A program made the translations under genes and the position numbers. This document shows positions 1 to 9,623 of a stretch of DNA of 32,295 nt, piece after piece. How positions within the stretch are numbered: the stretch's first letter is position 1; every line of letters begins with the position of its first letter. The stretch is from Spirochaetales bacterium (GTDB taxonomy: Bacteria; Spirochaetota; Spirochaetia; Sphaerochaetales; Sphaerochaetaceae): NCBI GenBank assembly GCA_022771185.1, contig JALFCJ010000105.1, positions 1-32,295 on the forward strand. Direction: 5' to 3'. A model generated the notes under the pieces. It was not told the DNA's origin. It saw only the letters and a program-made list of their open reading frames with translations, and searched no databases.

Positions 1-2303
1 CCCTCGACAGCCTTTCTTAAGAATATTACAGAGCCTTTTTCCTCTTTTACATCCATATGCAATAAAGACATATCAGAGGTATCCAACATAGTAAGTTCAT
101 GATAATGGGTTGCAAAAAGAGTTATGGCACCACTCTTTTTCAAGTATTCCATTATAGCATAGGCAATACTCATTCCATCCTGAGTGCTGGTTCCTCTACC
201 GATTTCGTCCATTATTACCAAGCTTTTATTTGTAATTGACCTTAATATTTGGGCTGATTCACTCATTTCTATAAGGAATGTGGATTCTCCCTTAGATAGA
301 TTATCGGATGCTCCTACACGACAGAATATTTTATCAGTAATCGGTATCTCTGCACTTTCTGCCGGGACAAAAGAACCTATATGTGAGAGCAGTACGATCA
401 AAGCTATTTCCCTAAGGTATGTGGATTTACCTGCCATATTCGGGCCTGTTATCAATGAAAACCTTGATTTAGTTGTAGAGAATGAGTTTGGAACATATCT
501 TTCTGTATTAGCTTCTACAACCGGGTGTCTTCCCTCTTTTATCGTCAACTCTCCACTTTCGATCATTATTGGTTTAACCCAGTTGCATTCCTTAGCTAAG
601 TGGGCAAGAGAAGAATAAAAATCCAGATGAGATATGACTTTTCCCATTCTTTCGATATCAGACCTAAGGTTATATGCCTTTTCTACAAAACGGGAGTATA
701 TGCCTCTTTCTCTTTTTGCAGCCTCTTCTTTACTATTGAGAATCCTATCTTGTATGGCATTAAGTTCCACAGTTGAGAAACGTTCTCCACCCACAAGAGT
801 CTGGCGCCTGATAAAAGTAGATGGTACTTTATCTAATTGTCCCTTAGATACTTCAAGATAGCAGCCAATAATCCTGTTTTCTCCACATTTAAGAGTAGTA
901 ATACCCGTCTCAGCCTTAATCTTATCCAAATAATCGTCAAGCTCTTTGGATCCTCCATTAGATAGGGACCTAAGACTATCCAGCTCTTCATCATATCCGT
1001 CATTGATGATAGTGCCTTCATTATTAATATTAGTACACTCTTTATTGATGGCTTTAAGACATTCAGTGGAGAAATCAATTAGATTATTCCAGTCATAGTC
1101 AGACTCATCATTAATTACTGAGAGGTATTCATTACTGCTTTCCACCATGTCGATGAATGTAGCGGTACTTTCACTTATTGCAACAAGATCCCTAGGAGTA
1201 GCTCTCTTCATTCCGACTTTTACTCCCAGTCTCTCAAGGTCACTGGTCTCTTTTAATTCCAACCGTATTTTTTCCAGCTCTTCTCCATTATTATAGAAGC
1301 GGTCAACCCACTCCTGACGCTTAAGAATTCTGGATATATCGATAAGGGGATGAACCAGGGCCCATTTCAGAAATCTACCTCCACCTGGAGTAAGAGTCCT
1401 GTTTATTGTAGAAAACAGAGAGTATTTCTGGCCTCCCTCAGTAATGGAAGAGAGGATCTCAAGATTTCTGATAGTCGCCGAGTTCAGGAACATAAAACTT
1501 TCGTCCCCGATACGCTCAACACCTCTTAGCTGTGGAAGTTCTGCCTTTGCTGTATCATTGAGGTAACATAAAAGTGCACCTATTGATGTAAGTACTGGGT
1601 CCTTTTCATCAAGCTCAAGAATTCTTAAAGCGTTGGAAGAAAACTGTTTCTCCGTCTGTTTTCTACCTTCTTTCAAGGAGAAATACCAAGTAGGCAACTT
1701 AGATACTATAGAAGAGGTTGAGTCAATTACACTTCTAAACTCTTTGTTGGAGAAATAGATGTCATCAGGGACAAGTATTTCTTTTGGCGAAATTTCATAC
1801 AAAAGGGAGTCAAGCCTTGAAAAATCTTTTTCCAATGGAATAGTGCGTATATAAAATTCACCTGTGGAGATATCGGACCAAGCAATATGGACTCCCCTTT
1901 TCTCTACGTTTATTGCAGCTACAAAAGAAGAAGAGAGGGAGTCAAGGTACTCATCGTCTACAACAGTAGCAGGAGTATATACTTGCGTGACTTCTCTCTT
2001 GGCCAGTTTACTTTTCTCATTAGGATCTAAAAACTGCTCGCATACAGCCACTTTTTTCCCATAATCAAGTAATCTTTTCAAATAGTTTTTTGCTGCATGA
2101 TATGGTATGCCGCACATTGGCATAGAACCACGATGAGTCAAAGTCAGATTCAGTAATTTCGATACTTCCACTGCATCTTCATTGAACATCTCATAAAAAT
2201 CACCCAAGCGAAAAAAGAGCACCTTATCTTGATGCTCTTTTTTAATCTCCATGTACTGACGGACCATAGGCGTCAGCTCTTTTTCTTCATCTTTATTCTG
2301 CAT
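1..2303 (-). CDS. mutS: DNA mismatch repair protein MutS (3' end cut by window edge)
   Basis: MutS finds base mismatches and small loops after replication and recruits MutL through an ATP-driven clamp. I read an uninterrupted minus-strand frame of 767 codons from the ATG at 2303 to the left edge, with the same frame confirmed at the start, middle and end. The N-terminal mismatch-binding motif is RLGDFYEMF, placing the Phe-x-Glu at F36/E38 as in E. coli. The Walker A GPNMAGKS is at residues 620-627 and a MDEIGRGTST Walker B/signature lies near 697-706. A following THYHEL segment ends the visible part. About 90-100 C-terminal residues should lie outside the window, judged from usual MutS length. 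It starts 1 nt after the bamA stop, so it is probably translated from the bamA mRNA. The start is clear; there is no sign of frameshift. Confidence 0.97.
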   Translation of the reverse strand, partial: MQNKDEEKELTPMVRQYMEIKKEHQDKVLFFRLGDFYEMFNEDAVEVSKLLNLTLTHRGSMPMCGIPYHAAKNYLKRLLDYGKKVAVCEQFLDPNEKSKLAKREVTQVYTPATVVDDEYLDSLSSSFVAAINVEKRGVHIAWSDISTGEFYIRTIPLEKDFSRLDSLLYEISPKEILVPDDIYFSNKEFRSVIDSTSSIVSKLPTWYFSLKEGRKQTEKQFSSNALRILELDEKDPVLTSIGALLCYLNDTAKAELPQLRGVERIGDESFMFLNSATIRNLEILSSITEGGQKYSLFSTINRTLTPGGGRFLKWALVHPLIDISRILKRQEWVDRFYNNGEELEKIRLELKETSDLERLGVKVGMKRATPRDLVAISESTATFIDMVESSNEYLSVINDESDYDWNNLIDFSTECLKAINKECTNINNEGTIINDGYDEELDSLRSLSNGGSKELDDYLDKIKAETGITTLKCGENRIIGCYLEVSKGQLDKVPSTFIRRQTLVGGERFSTVELNAIQDRILNSKEEAAKRERGIYSRFVEKAYNLRSDIERMGKVISHLDFYSSLAHLAKECNWVKPIMIESGELTIKEGRHPVVEANTERYVPNSFSTTKSRFSLITGPNMAGKSTYLREIALIVLLSHIGSFVPAESAEIPITDKIFCRVGASDNLSKGESTFLIEMSESAQILRSITNKSLVIMDEIGRGTSTQDGMSIAYAIMEYLKKSGAITLFATHYHELTMLDTSDMSLLHMDVKEEKGSVIFLRKAVE

Positions 2304-2304
2304 A

Positions 2305-4842
2305 TCAATAAATACTTGTAGTAATAGCCAAAACAAGACTCAAGCCAGACCCTTCCTTGGAACCTGAGAATAGAGTACCGTTCTGCCACTTCCAACCTTC
2401 ATTATTTTTGATTGTAGCATTTTTAACAAGATATAATCCAAGAGGGAAACCTGGAATTTCCATTTTGATTCCTGCTCCCGCAGCAAAATACCAGTTAATG
2501 GAAGATATTCCATTCAATTTGTCAAGATCAGACTGTACACCTGTCGCAGAGACAAATGCCTCAAGAGACAATACATCTTCAGCCAATGGATATGTAAGGT
2601 CAATCTGATTATTCCATAGGAATGACTGATCGTAGACAACAGAGAAACCTCTACCGATATTCATGCCATCGATATAAAGCATTTCATATTTTGTAGCACC
2701 ACTCTTTGGATTCTGCCATCCAGTAATATCGCCATAAAGCCAATACTGAGGAAGCATCACATCAACTTGGGAGCTGATGCCAAGAATAAGATTCTTTTTC
2801 TTTCCGTCTTCCTTGCCTCCGAACTGGAATATTCCTCTATAAGCGGAAGCACTGAAGGAAAGCTTATTGTAGTTGGATAAGCCTCCAAGAATACCACCGG
2901 CATAAGTATAAGAAGCGGAGAGAACATATCCGTGAGGAACCTTATCCACATAGTTTCTTCCATCCCAAGAAAGAGAAGCGTGTATCTTGTTTGAGAACTG
3001 CCATTTTTCATTGTACTTTGCAATCAACAACTCATATGGAGTGTACTTAGTGTTATCGTAGACAGCGTGGTTAAGACCTACACTTACACCACCTCCTACC
3101 TTTAATGTTCCTGGTGCGAAGACCCAAGAATACGCAGTACTATATCCGACATCAAAGGAATAGTAGTCATAGTTCATAAGATAGTTGGATGACGGATAGT
3201 TCTGTGAGTTGATGTAATACCAGTCATAAGCGTTTTCATATCCTAGCGGATAAGTGCTCTTGTCGGAATCTCTTCCATCATAGAAATCTGATCCGATACC
3301 CTTCTGAAGGATTCCAGATCTGACATTTCTTTCTGCACTGATGCTGATTCCATTGCCCCAACGTTTGTTTCCAACCCAATTGTCTGAAACAGAAAGAGAG
3401 AGAGACTGGGTGGAAGGGCTAATTTCAGTTGAAAGTGAAAGAGCTCTTCCTGTTCCGCCCAAGTTATTGTTTGTCAAAGACAAGAACCCAGAAACAGGGA
3501 AACCGTTAAGCTCTGTAGCTCCGAAGGTAGCACCGAACTGAAGCTCCATCTGGTTACCTTCTTCTACATTAAACTCACAGATAACGCCATCTTCAGTTTT
3601 TCCTGGATAAAGAGAAGCTGAAATATTCTTTAAAAGAGATGTGTTGTACATATTCTGCTGGGACTGAATAAATGCAGAACGGGAGAATATGTCGCCGACC
3701 TTGAATGCAAGCTCTCTTTCAAGCACATAAGGCTTAGTTTTTGTAAGTCCATTTATTCTTATTTCTTCGACTTTTGTCTGGACACCCTCAGTAATAAGGA
3801 AGTTGACGGATACTTTGTTCCCTTCTTCTTTCTTGATATCTGGATAGACGACGGAATAGACATATCCGTTATCATAGTAAAGGGAAGCAATACTCTCGTA
3901 GATACTAGATATTCTTTCACTATTATAACGTTCGCCTTCACTGACAGTAATCAAAGAGCGAATATCATCACTGGAGAATATTGTATTGCCAGAGAATGAA
4001 ATATCTCCGATGGTCCAAAGCTCTCCCTCGTTAATAGTATATACAATATTGACATAACGAGTTGACTCGGTAGACTCTTCGTCAAGAGGTACTACCTCAG
4101 ATGATGTTATTACAGCATCTGGATAACCTTTGGTCGTGTAATACTGGACTATGGCAGTCTTATCAGCATCCATGTTGGAAGCGATGAAGTTACCACTGTC
4201 AAAGAAGCTCTTTTCTTTTGTCGTCAGAAGTTTTTTCAACTCATCTCTCGATAATCCAGATATTCCTTCAAAGAGAACAGATCTTACTTTATACTGCCTA
4301 CCTTCGTTAATTGTATAATTAACAATAACAGTATTATCTTCCTTTTCATTGATTGAAGCATCAACAGTTGCATCCACATATCCCTTAGAAAGGTAATAGT
4401 CCTTTATCAGTTTTGCATTGGCATTAATGTTATTTGTTGAATAAAAGCCTCCCTTTGCAAGGCTTTGGGATTCCAATAATGCATTGGCTCTGATTTTATC
4501 ATTTCCAAGGATATAGATTTCACTGATCATTGGATTCTCATTTACAGTAATGACAAGCTTGACGCCGCCATCACTCTCTATAGCATCCACAATCATCCAA
4601 TCCATCCAGCTCTGACTATATAGATCTGCATCCAACTGGCTGAAGACTTCATCATCAAAAGCTTTTCCAATGTATTGGCTTACTACACTATTGGCTGTTT
4701 TGGCTTTGACGTTCTGGAGTCCTTCAAATTCAATGCTTGTAATAGTCTGACCTTCGTACCAATTTTCGTTTGAAGCAAAAACTGGAATAAGAATTGACAA
4801 TAGGAGAATGAGAACAAATATTTTTTTTAGTTTCAACATCAT
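2305..4842 (-). CDS. bamA: BamA, outer-membrane protein assembly factor (Omp85 family)
   Basis: BamA is the central outer-membrane barrel that folds and inserts other barrel proteins. The 845-residue product has a signal peptide (lysine-rich start, hydrophobic core to about residue 22, likely cleavage after VFA near 24). It then has five POTRA-like repeats, recognisable by ITSIEFEG, ISEIYILGN, VRSVLFEG, IGDISFSGN and VEEIRINGL segments starting near residues 34, 106, 187, 280 and 360. The C-terminal half is rich in alternating aromatic and polar strands and contains a GRGF motif like the conserved barrel-interior (V/I)RGF loop. Two adjacent ATG codons are possible starts; the second (4839) is 6 nt from the GAGG ribosome site at 4846-4849, while the first is only 3 nt away, so the real product may lack Met1. 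It follows tamB and precedes mutS. Confidence 0.95.
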   Translation of the reverse strand: MMLKLKKIFVLILLLSILIPVFASNENWYEGQTITSIEFEGLQNVKAKTANSVVSQYIGKAFDDEVFSQLDADLYSQSWMDWMIVDAIESDGGVKLVITVNENPMISEIYILGNDKIRANALLESQSLAKGGFYSTNNINANAKLIKDYYLSKGYVDATVDASINEKEDNTVIVNYTINEGRQYKVRSVLFEGISGLSRDELKKLLTTKEKSFFDSGNFIASNMDADKTAIVQYYTTKGYPDAVITSSEVVPLDEESTESTRYVNIVYTINEGELWTIGDISFSGNTIFSSDDIRSLITVSEGERYNSERISSIYESIASLYYDNGYVYSVVYPDIKKEEGNKVSVNFLITEGVQTKVEEIRINGLTKTKPYVLERELAFKVGDIFSRSAFIQSQQNMYNTSLLKNISASLYPGKTEDGVICEFNVEEGNQMELQFGATFGATELNGFPVSGFLSLTNNNLGGTGRALSLSTEISPSTQSLSLSVSDNWVGNKRWGNGISISAERNVRSGILQKGIGSDFYDGRDSDKSTYPLGYENAYDWYYINSQNYPSSNYLMNYDYYSFDVGYSTAYSWVFAPGTLKVGGGVSVGLNHAVYDNTKYTPYELLIAKYNEKWQFSNKIHASLSWDGRNYVDKVPHGYVLSASYTYAGGILGGLSNYNKLSFSASAYRGIFQFGGKEDGKKKNLILGISSQVDVMLPQYWLYGDITGWQNPKSGATKYEMLYIDGMNIGRGFSVVYDQSFLWNNQIDLTYPLAEDVLSLEAFVSATGVQSDLDKLNGISSINWYFAAGAGIKMEIPGFPLGLYLVKNATIKNNEGWKWQNGTLFSGSKEGSGLSLVLAITTSIY

Positions 4843-4856
4843 TAACCTCGTAGATG

Positions 4857-4885
4857 ATTTTATCAGAAAAGAGAGAAAGTCTCAA
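4857..4885 (-). promoter_or_regulatory. Extended -10 sigma70-type promoter for bamA-mutS
   Basis: On the minus strand TTGAGA (4885-4880) and TAAAAT (4862-4857) are separated by exactly 17 nt, and a TG one base before the -10 makes it an extended -10 element. Both hexamers match consensus at 5 of 6 positions. The expected start near 4850 leaves a leader of only about 8-11 nt, with the GAGG ribosome site almost at the RNA 5' end. Seen directly; promoter activity is inferred. Confidence 0.65.
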
Positions 4886-4988
4886 ATGGAAAGCATATGT
4901 ACCCTGATATCTAGCTTATTTCATATTTTCTTTCAAATAAAAAAGATAAATACATCTCTTCCATTATTAAATATGTTGTTTGTGTGAA

Positions 4989-7900
4989 TCAGAAATTAAT
5001 CGTCTTGGAAATAGAGAACCTAAAAGTATCCATAATCGAGTACAGGGAGAAGTAAGAAGGAGATGTGGTGAAAGTAATCTTAAATGCAGGATTCATCCAC
5101 TCCAAACTAAACTCTGTATCCAGAACAAGGTCATCTGAGATAAATGTATACTTATCTTTTGCATTCTTATTTGCAGATAGATGTATCATACCCTGAAGAT
5201 AGAAGTTTGAAGAAAGGTATTTTCCTATATTAAGCGTTGTACCGTCCAAATACCTTGCCATTGGAGAATAAGTGCTATAGTTGTCTGTAAAAGAAGAAGA
5301 AATGGTATCAGAGAGAATATTATTGACAATATTCGAGTGCAGAGAGAAAGAATCTACTCCAAAGAATTCTTTCAGAGACTGATTCATACCTGAAACAGGA
5401 TTAGATGTAGTCACTATTCCCAATCTACCTAAAATATCGATACCTTCAGTAACAAGCTGAGTGACGCTGCCTACACTTACGGTGCCGTAAGTAGAGGATG
5501 GAAGAATGGACTGCCCCAATATCTCCATAATCTCATTAAGATCTTTGGCAGGTGAACTTTCAAGAGTAGGATTAATATTTTCAAAAGTATTGTCCTTCAT
5601 CACTAGGTATACTTCCACTCTATTACTATCGCTGTCATATGTTCTGAGCGTTGCCCTCAAGTTAATCTTCGGAGAGAGTTTATTAGGATCAGGGAAAGAA
5701 ATATTTCCTTCAGTTATATAGAAGTATTTTTGGAAGTAGAAAATCTCTCCTCCTCTAATGTCTATATCTCCTTGTACACTGAAATTTTTTCCCTTCTTTA
5801 CAAAATAGACGCTACTGTCTTCATCCAGGGTAATGGAGATAATTGGATCTGATTGTGCTGGATAGATAATTCTGTTGTTTCTCTTAAAGTTCAGATTTAA
5901 ATCTACATCTGCATTTCCTTTTAAGTCATACCACTCTGGATAAGGATTCATTCCGATGGTGACTTCACTGTCGATGACACTAAACTCACCATTATTGATC
6001 ATTGCTTCACCCTCTGATGTCTTCATATAGTAGTGGCCATAACCGTTGGCAAGAATATCTATACCCATCATCGGAAGAGGCAATCTTATTCTTACAGTGT
6101 TATTTTCGTCCATCCACATTTCAGCAACATAACCTTCGATTGATAGTGTCGGTGTAAGAGTAAGACCAGCATATATATCGATACTCTTTCTTTCATAGGT
6201 TGTATAATCTATGACAGTGGCCTTTGATACAGAACATCTAAGATCATTATTCCAAAGAGTAAATGTAGGATTATGTATAATCACTTTCTGATCTGGCACC
6301 CAGAAAATGTTTACGCCCATCTCTTCTGCACTTAAATTGCCGTTCAAATTGTAAATGCCATCTTTGGAGAGTATTCCGGCTTCACCTTTTACAAAGCATT
6401 CGTCAAAAGTAATAAAAGGAGGATTCATAAATGTATTTATAAAATACATATTGAAAGACTTGATCTCTGCATTGGCATTTATTCCGTCTTTTATGTCTCC
6501 TTTAATAGAAACAGAAGCAAGTGGATAAGCATCTATATCCAAATCAAAGGACATTAAATCAAAGTCAAGCCAACCGTTTATGAGAGATCCTTCAAATTTG
6601 ATAATCCTATCATGGATTATTCCTATTGTGTTTTTATTCTCGACGAGAATCCTGGAATTATCGATATCAAGGGATTTAAGATTAAACTCAAGCTTTATGC
6701 CTTCTCCTCCATCTTTTAATGCGTTATATAGAGAGGAATAAAGATTCTCATCATCATACATCATAAAAGAAAGGTCAAAGTCTGCAGTGATTGGATAATC
6801 TCTGTCCACATGTTCTCCCTTTATCCTTAACCTGCCCTCACCTATTCTCAAGACGCCATCAACTGAGTTCCATGCTATAGAGTCTATTTCAATGGAGAAT
6901 CCAGAGTTTGTAAACTTAATGTCATCAAGAAGGAGAGAGTCGCTATCGATGGATATATCTGCAGTAATCTTTCTGACGTCATTAACACTGTCATAGGAAA
7001 GTACGTCGATCTTTCCATCCATTGATAAGTCTGCTACTCTACTGGCTCTACCTGTAAGGTTGACATTGGCATACATATCTCTTATTCCGAAAGGAGACAA
7101 GTCAAGATTTCTCACTCTTATAAATCCAGAATAAAGTTCATCTCTAGTAAAAGAGAATACCAGGTCTCCCTCCCCCTCCAAGGCATCAAGAGTACCAGAA
7201 AGATCGAAAGTCTTTAGATCAAAGTATACTTTACCCTTAAAAAACTCTGTTTCATTAGTATTTATATATAATTCTGGTATAGAGATTTCATTCTCATTTC
7301 CTGTTAAACTGAGTTTAATTGAAGGAGAGGAAGGAATAAACCATAAATTTTCAAGGTTAATTGAATCCCCTTTAATACTCCAGCCATCTCTACCTGTACT
7401 GAACTTAAATACACCATCGATGTACATCGGTACATTCTTGCCGTCTTTCACCAGATCCAGTCTATTTAGTTCGAGCGATGCTTCAAATCCATTGGAGTAG
7501 TCTCCTGTCAGAAGTATTTTCGGGCTCGTGGCATTGATAGACTTATTATTTAAATCGACTATGAAGTCAAAAGGTCTTATAGTACCTATGGTAGTAAGGA
7601 CACTATCGCCTCTTATTTCGTTGTTAGTGAAAATGACTTTACCCTCCAGGGATGTATTCTCAAGAGCTTTGACATCGAATAAGAAATCATAAGTATTTTC
7701 ATCACAGAGATTTAAATAACCTTGAACTAATTCCTTCCCATCAGGAAGAGAGAGTGAGAAGTCAAGGGATGGAAGCATATTGTCATATGGGAGATTTCCA
7801 TTAAGGTTCATTGAGAAATACTTTGATTCCAACCCGAACTCATTAAAATCAATAGATTCTTCACTGAATACAGCGTCTCCCTTTAAAGAAACAAAGGATT

Positions 7901-9545
7901 CAATTTCACCCAGTGATACATCAGATACATAAAGTGAATAAGCAAAATCTCCAACAAATGGCATTGTTTTTGTGCTGTCTATTTCACCTTTTATACTTAA
8001 GCCACAAGTGAGAGTTGAAGAAGAAGGAATATACTTTTCAAGTCTTCCTATCCTTTTATCAAAAATGGTGTAAATAGTTGAGACAGGATAATCAGAGAGA
8101 TTAACCTCCCCTTCTATTTGTTTATCATCCAGTCCCAATAACAGATCGATATTGATTAAACCATATTCGAGACTGAAGTCTATTTCCTCTCTGTCGCCTT
8201 TTACTTCAAGTCTATTGTCTTTCTTTTCTCCGTATCCCAAGTATATGTCTCTTGAAGCGATGTCGAAACTTTCTAAAGTACTACCATCCATTATGAGGTT
8301 GACATCAAATCCTATAAGCATATCTCCAGTTACTTCGCTTTTTGGCGATATTACGGAGTCAAATCCAAAGGAAAGAGATATTTTATCTTCATAATCAAGA
8401 AGTAATGAACAATCATTGACAGAAAGTCTTGAAATGATATTTTTTGTCAAAGTCTCAAGATTATCGACTTTAAAGGCTTCAAAGGAGAGAGTTGTTTTTT
8501 TGTCTTCTAGTCTAAATGAAGGAATTACTAGATTCTCCACCAAAAAAGAGTAATTTGAATAATTTCCATCAATTCTATCTATCTTTGCAGTAAACGCTTT
8601 TAAGTCTTCACTCTTGATAATACTGTTCTCAGCTTCAAATTCTATATCTTTATATTGTGCCTTTATATGTTTCAATTCAACTGAAGCGCCAGTATCATCG
8701 AGAGCCAAAGAAATAGGATCAACTAGGATCTCTCCTTCTCCAATAGAAATAAGAGCAGTCTCAATATCTACCTTTCCTTTGATATCATTTATTGAAGAAA
8801 GTGTATTCAGAGATGCATTTCCTTTTACATGACCAGTATTTAAAGAGAAAGATGCAGATGCAAGGGAAAGGGAATCTAATGAGAGTTTAGCGCTGATTGC
8901 TTCTTTTTTATTTAGAATAACAGATACTTTATCCAAGCCTACTTCATAATCGTTATATAAAAGTTTGACTTCCGGTATATTTATTAGTGCATTAAGTTTC
9001 GATATTCTCTCATCCATAGAAACGGAGGCTGAAACACCGTCTATGGTCCATTTATCCAATAGAGAAATTGAAAAATTCTCTAAACTGATCGTAAAATTAT
9101 ATTTGGCTTCTTTTTCTACATTGTCTTTTTCTTCTTGAGCGTCGTTGGTTCCACTATTAAAACTATCGAACAACGATTGAGTTAGCCTTACTTCACCATT
9201 TACAGCAACTATCTCGGCACTTGTCTTACCTCTCATCAAATAAGAAAGAAGATCAAAGATACCCATTTTTATTTCAATGGAATCTATTTCAGCAACTTCA
9301 ATTTCTTTGTATTTCACTGTTATATCGTTGACTTTTACTCGGTCCCTGAAGTTACGTTCCATGGACAAGAAAGAAAAAGAAATGTCCGTATCCTTCTCAG
9401 TCAAATTCTGGAAGAGGCTATTTGTGACCAGAAGTGTAGGCGAAGTAAGGTCTAGTTCTGTAATAATAAATACAGAACTGAATACAAACATCAGAAGAAC
9501 ACCTAAAGTAATTAATACTGTCTTCAGATTACTGTGAAATTTCAA
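4989..9545 (-). CDS. tamB: TamB/AsmA-like envelope lipid-transport or assembly protein (DUF490 C-terminus)
   Basis: TamB-family proteins are long inner-membrane-anchored periplasmic bridges made of stacked beta strands; they help barrel protein assembly and anterograde phospholipid transport. The 1518-residue product has one N-terminal membrane segment (about residues 9-29) and then only repeating short beta-strand sequence. The C-terminal portion carries recognisable DUF490 features, including the LNEIMEILGQS stretch and the GTVSVGSVTQLVTEGIDIL segment. The start is TTG at 9545: GAGG lies 7 nt upstream, the next Met is inside the membrane helix, and the reading places the anchor correctly. 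It is divergent from tmk across 78 nt and lies immediately upstream of bamA, the same pairing recalled in Treponema (TP0325-TP0326). The family assignment is firm; the exact substrate is unknown. Confidence 0.9.
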   Translation of the reverse strand: MKFHSNLKTVLITLGVLLMFVFSSVFIITELDLTSPTLLVTNSLFQNLTEKDTDISFSFLSMERNFRDRVKVNDITVKYKEIEVAEIDSIEIKMGIFDLLSYLMRGKTSAEIVAVNGEVRLTQSLFDSFNSGTNDAQEEKDNVEKEAKYNFTISLENFSISLLDKWTIDGVSASVSMDERISKLNALINIPEVKLLYNDYEVGLDKVSVILNKKEAISAKLSLDSLSLASASFSLNTGHVKGNASLNTLSSINDIKGKVDIETALISIGEGEILVDPISLALDDTGASVELKHIKAQYKDIEFEAENSIIKSEDLKAFTAKIDRIDGNYSNYSFLVENLVIPSFRLEDKKTTLSFEAFKVDNLETLTKNIISRLSVNDCSLLLDYEDKISLSFGFDSVISPKSEVTGDMLIGFDVNLIMDGSTLESFDIASRDIYLGYGEKKDNRLEVKGDREEIDFSLEYGLINIDLLLGLDDKQIEGEVNLSDYPVSTIYTIFDKRIGRLEKYIPSSSTLTCGLSIKGEIDSTKTMPFVGDFAYSLYVSDVSLGEIESFVSLKGDAVFSEESIDFNEFGLESKYFSMNLNGNLPYDNMLPSLDFSLSLPDGKELVQGYLNLCDENTYDFLFDVKALENTSLEGKVIFTNNEIRGDSVLTTIGTIRPFDFIVDLNNKSINATSPKILLTGDYSNGFEASLELNRLDLVKDGKNVPMYIDGVFKFSTGRDGWSIKGDSINLENLWFIPSSPSIKLSLTGNENEISIPELYINTNETEFFKGKVYFDLKTFDLSGTLDALEGEGDLVFSFTRDELYSGFIRVRNLDLSPFGIRDMYANVNLTGRASRVADLSMDGKIDVLSYDSVNDVRKITADISIDSDSLLLDDIKFTNSGFSIEIDSIAWNSVDGVLRIGEGRLRIKGEHVDRDYPITADFDLSFMMYDDENLYSSLYNALKDGGEGIKLEFNLKSLDIDNSRILVENKNTIGIIHDRIIKFEGSLINGWLDFDLMSFDLDIDAYPLASVSIKGDIKDGINANAEIKSFNMYFINTFMNPPFITFDECFVKGEAGILSKDGIYNLNGNLSAEEMGVNIFWVPDQKVIIHNPTFTLWNNDLRCSVSKATVIDYTTYERKSIDIYAGLTLTPTLSIEGYVAEMWMDENNTVRIRLPLPMMGIDILANGYGHYYMKTSEGEAMINNGEFSVIDSEVTIGMNPYPEWYDLKGNADVDLNLNFKRNNRIIYPAQSDPIISITLDEDSSVYFVKKGKNFSVQGDIDIRGGEIFYFQKYFYITEGNISFPDPNKLSPKINLRATLRTYDSDSNRVEVYLVMKDNTFENINPTLESSPAKDLNEIMEILGQSILPSSTYGTVSVGSVTQLVTEGIDILGRLGIVTTSNPVSGMNQSLKEFFGVDSFSLHSNIVNNILSDTISSSFTDNYSTYSPMARYLDGTTLNIGKYLSSNFYLQGMIHLSANKNAKDKYTFISDDLVLDTEFSLEWMNPAFKITFTTSPSYFSLYSIMDTFRFSISKTINF

Positions 9546-9565
9546 CCCTACACCTCAAAATCAGA

Positions 9566-9594
9566 TTTACAGTTTACTCTTAATAATCTAACAT
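9566..9594 (+). promoter_or_regulatory. Candidate tmk promoter
   Basis: TTTACA (9566-9571) and TAACAT (9589-9594) are separated by 17 nt in the tamB/tmk divergent gap. A start near 9601 would leave a leader of about 23 nt containing the tmk ribosome site. The -10 match is moderate, so this is a prediction only. Confidence 0.4.
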
Positions 9595-9623
9595 TTTTTC
9601 CAGCTGTGATAAATGGAGAAAAG

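Noticed and set aside
184..861. Plus-strand open frames antisense to mutS
   Set aside because: They are shadows of the continuous MutS frame on the minus strand; no ribosome site or recognisable protein.
9534..9623. N-terminal extension of tmk from GTG 9534
   Set aside because: It runs over the tamB start and adds residues not seen in Tmk proteins; ATG 9624 has a good GGAG and gives the family start.
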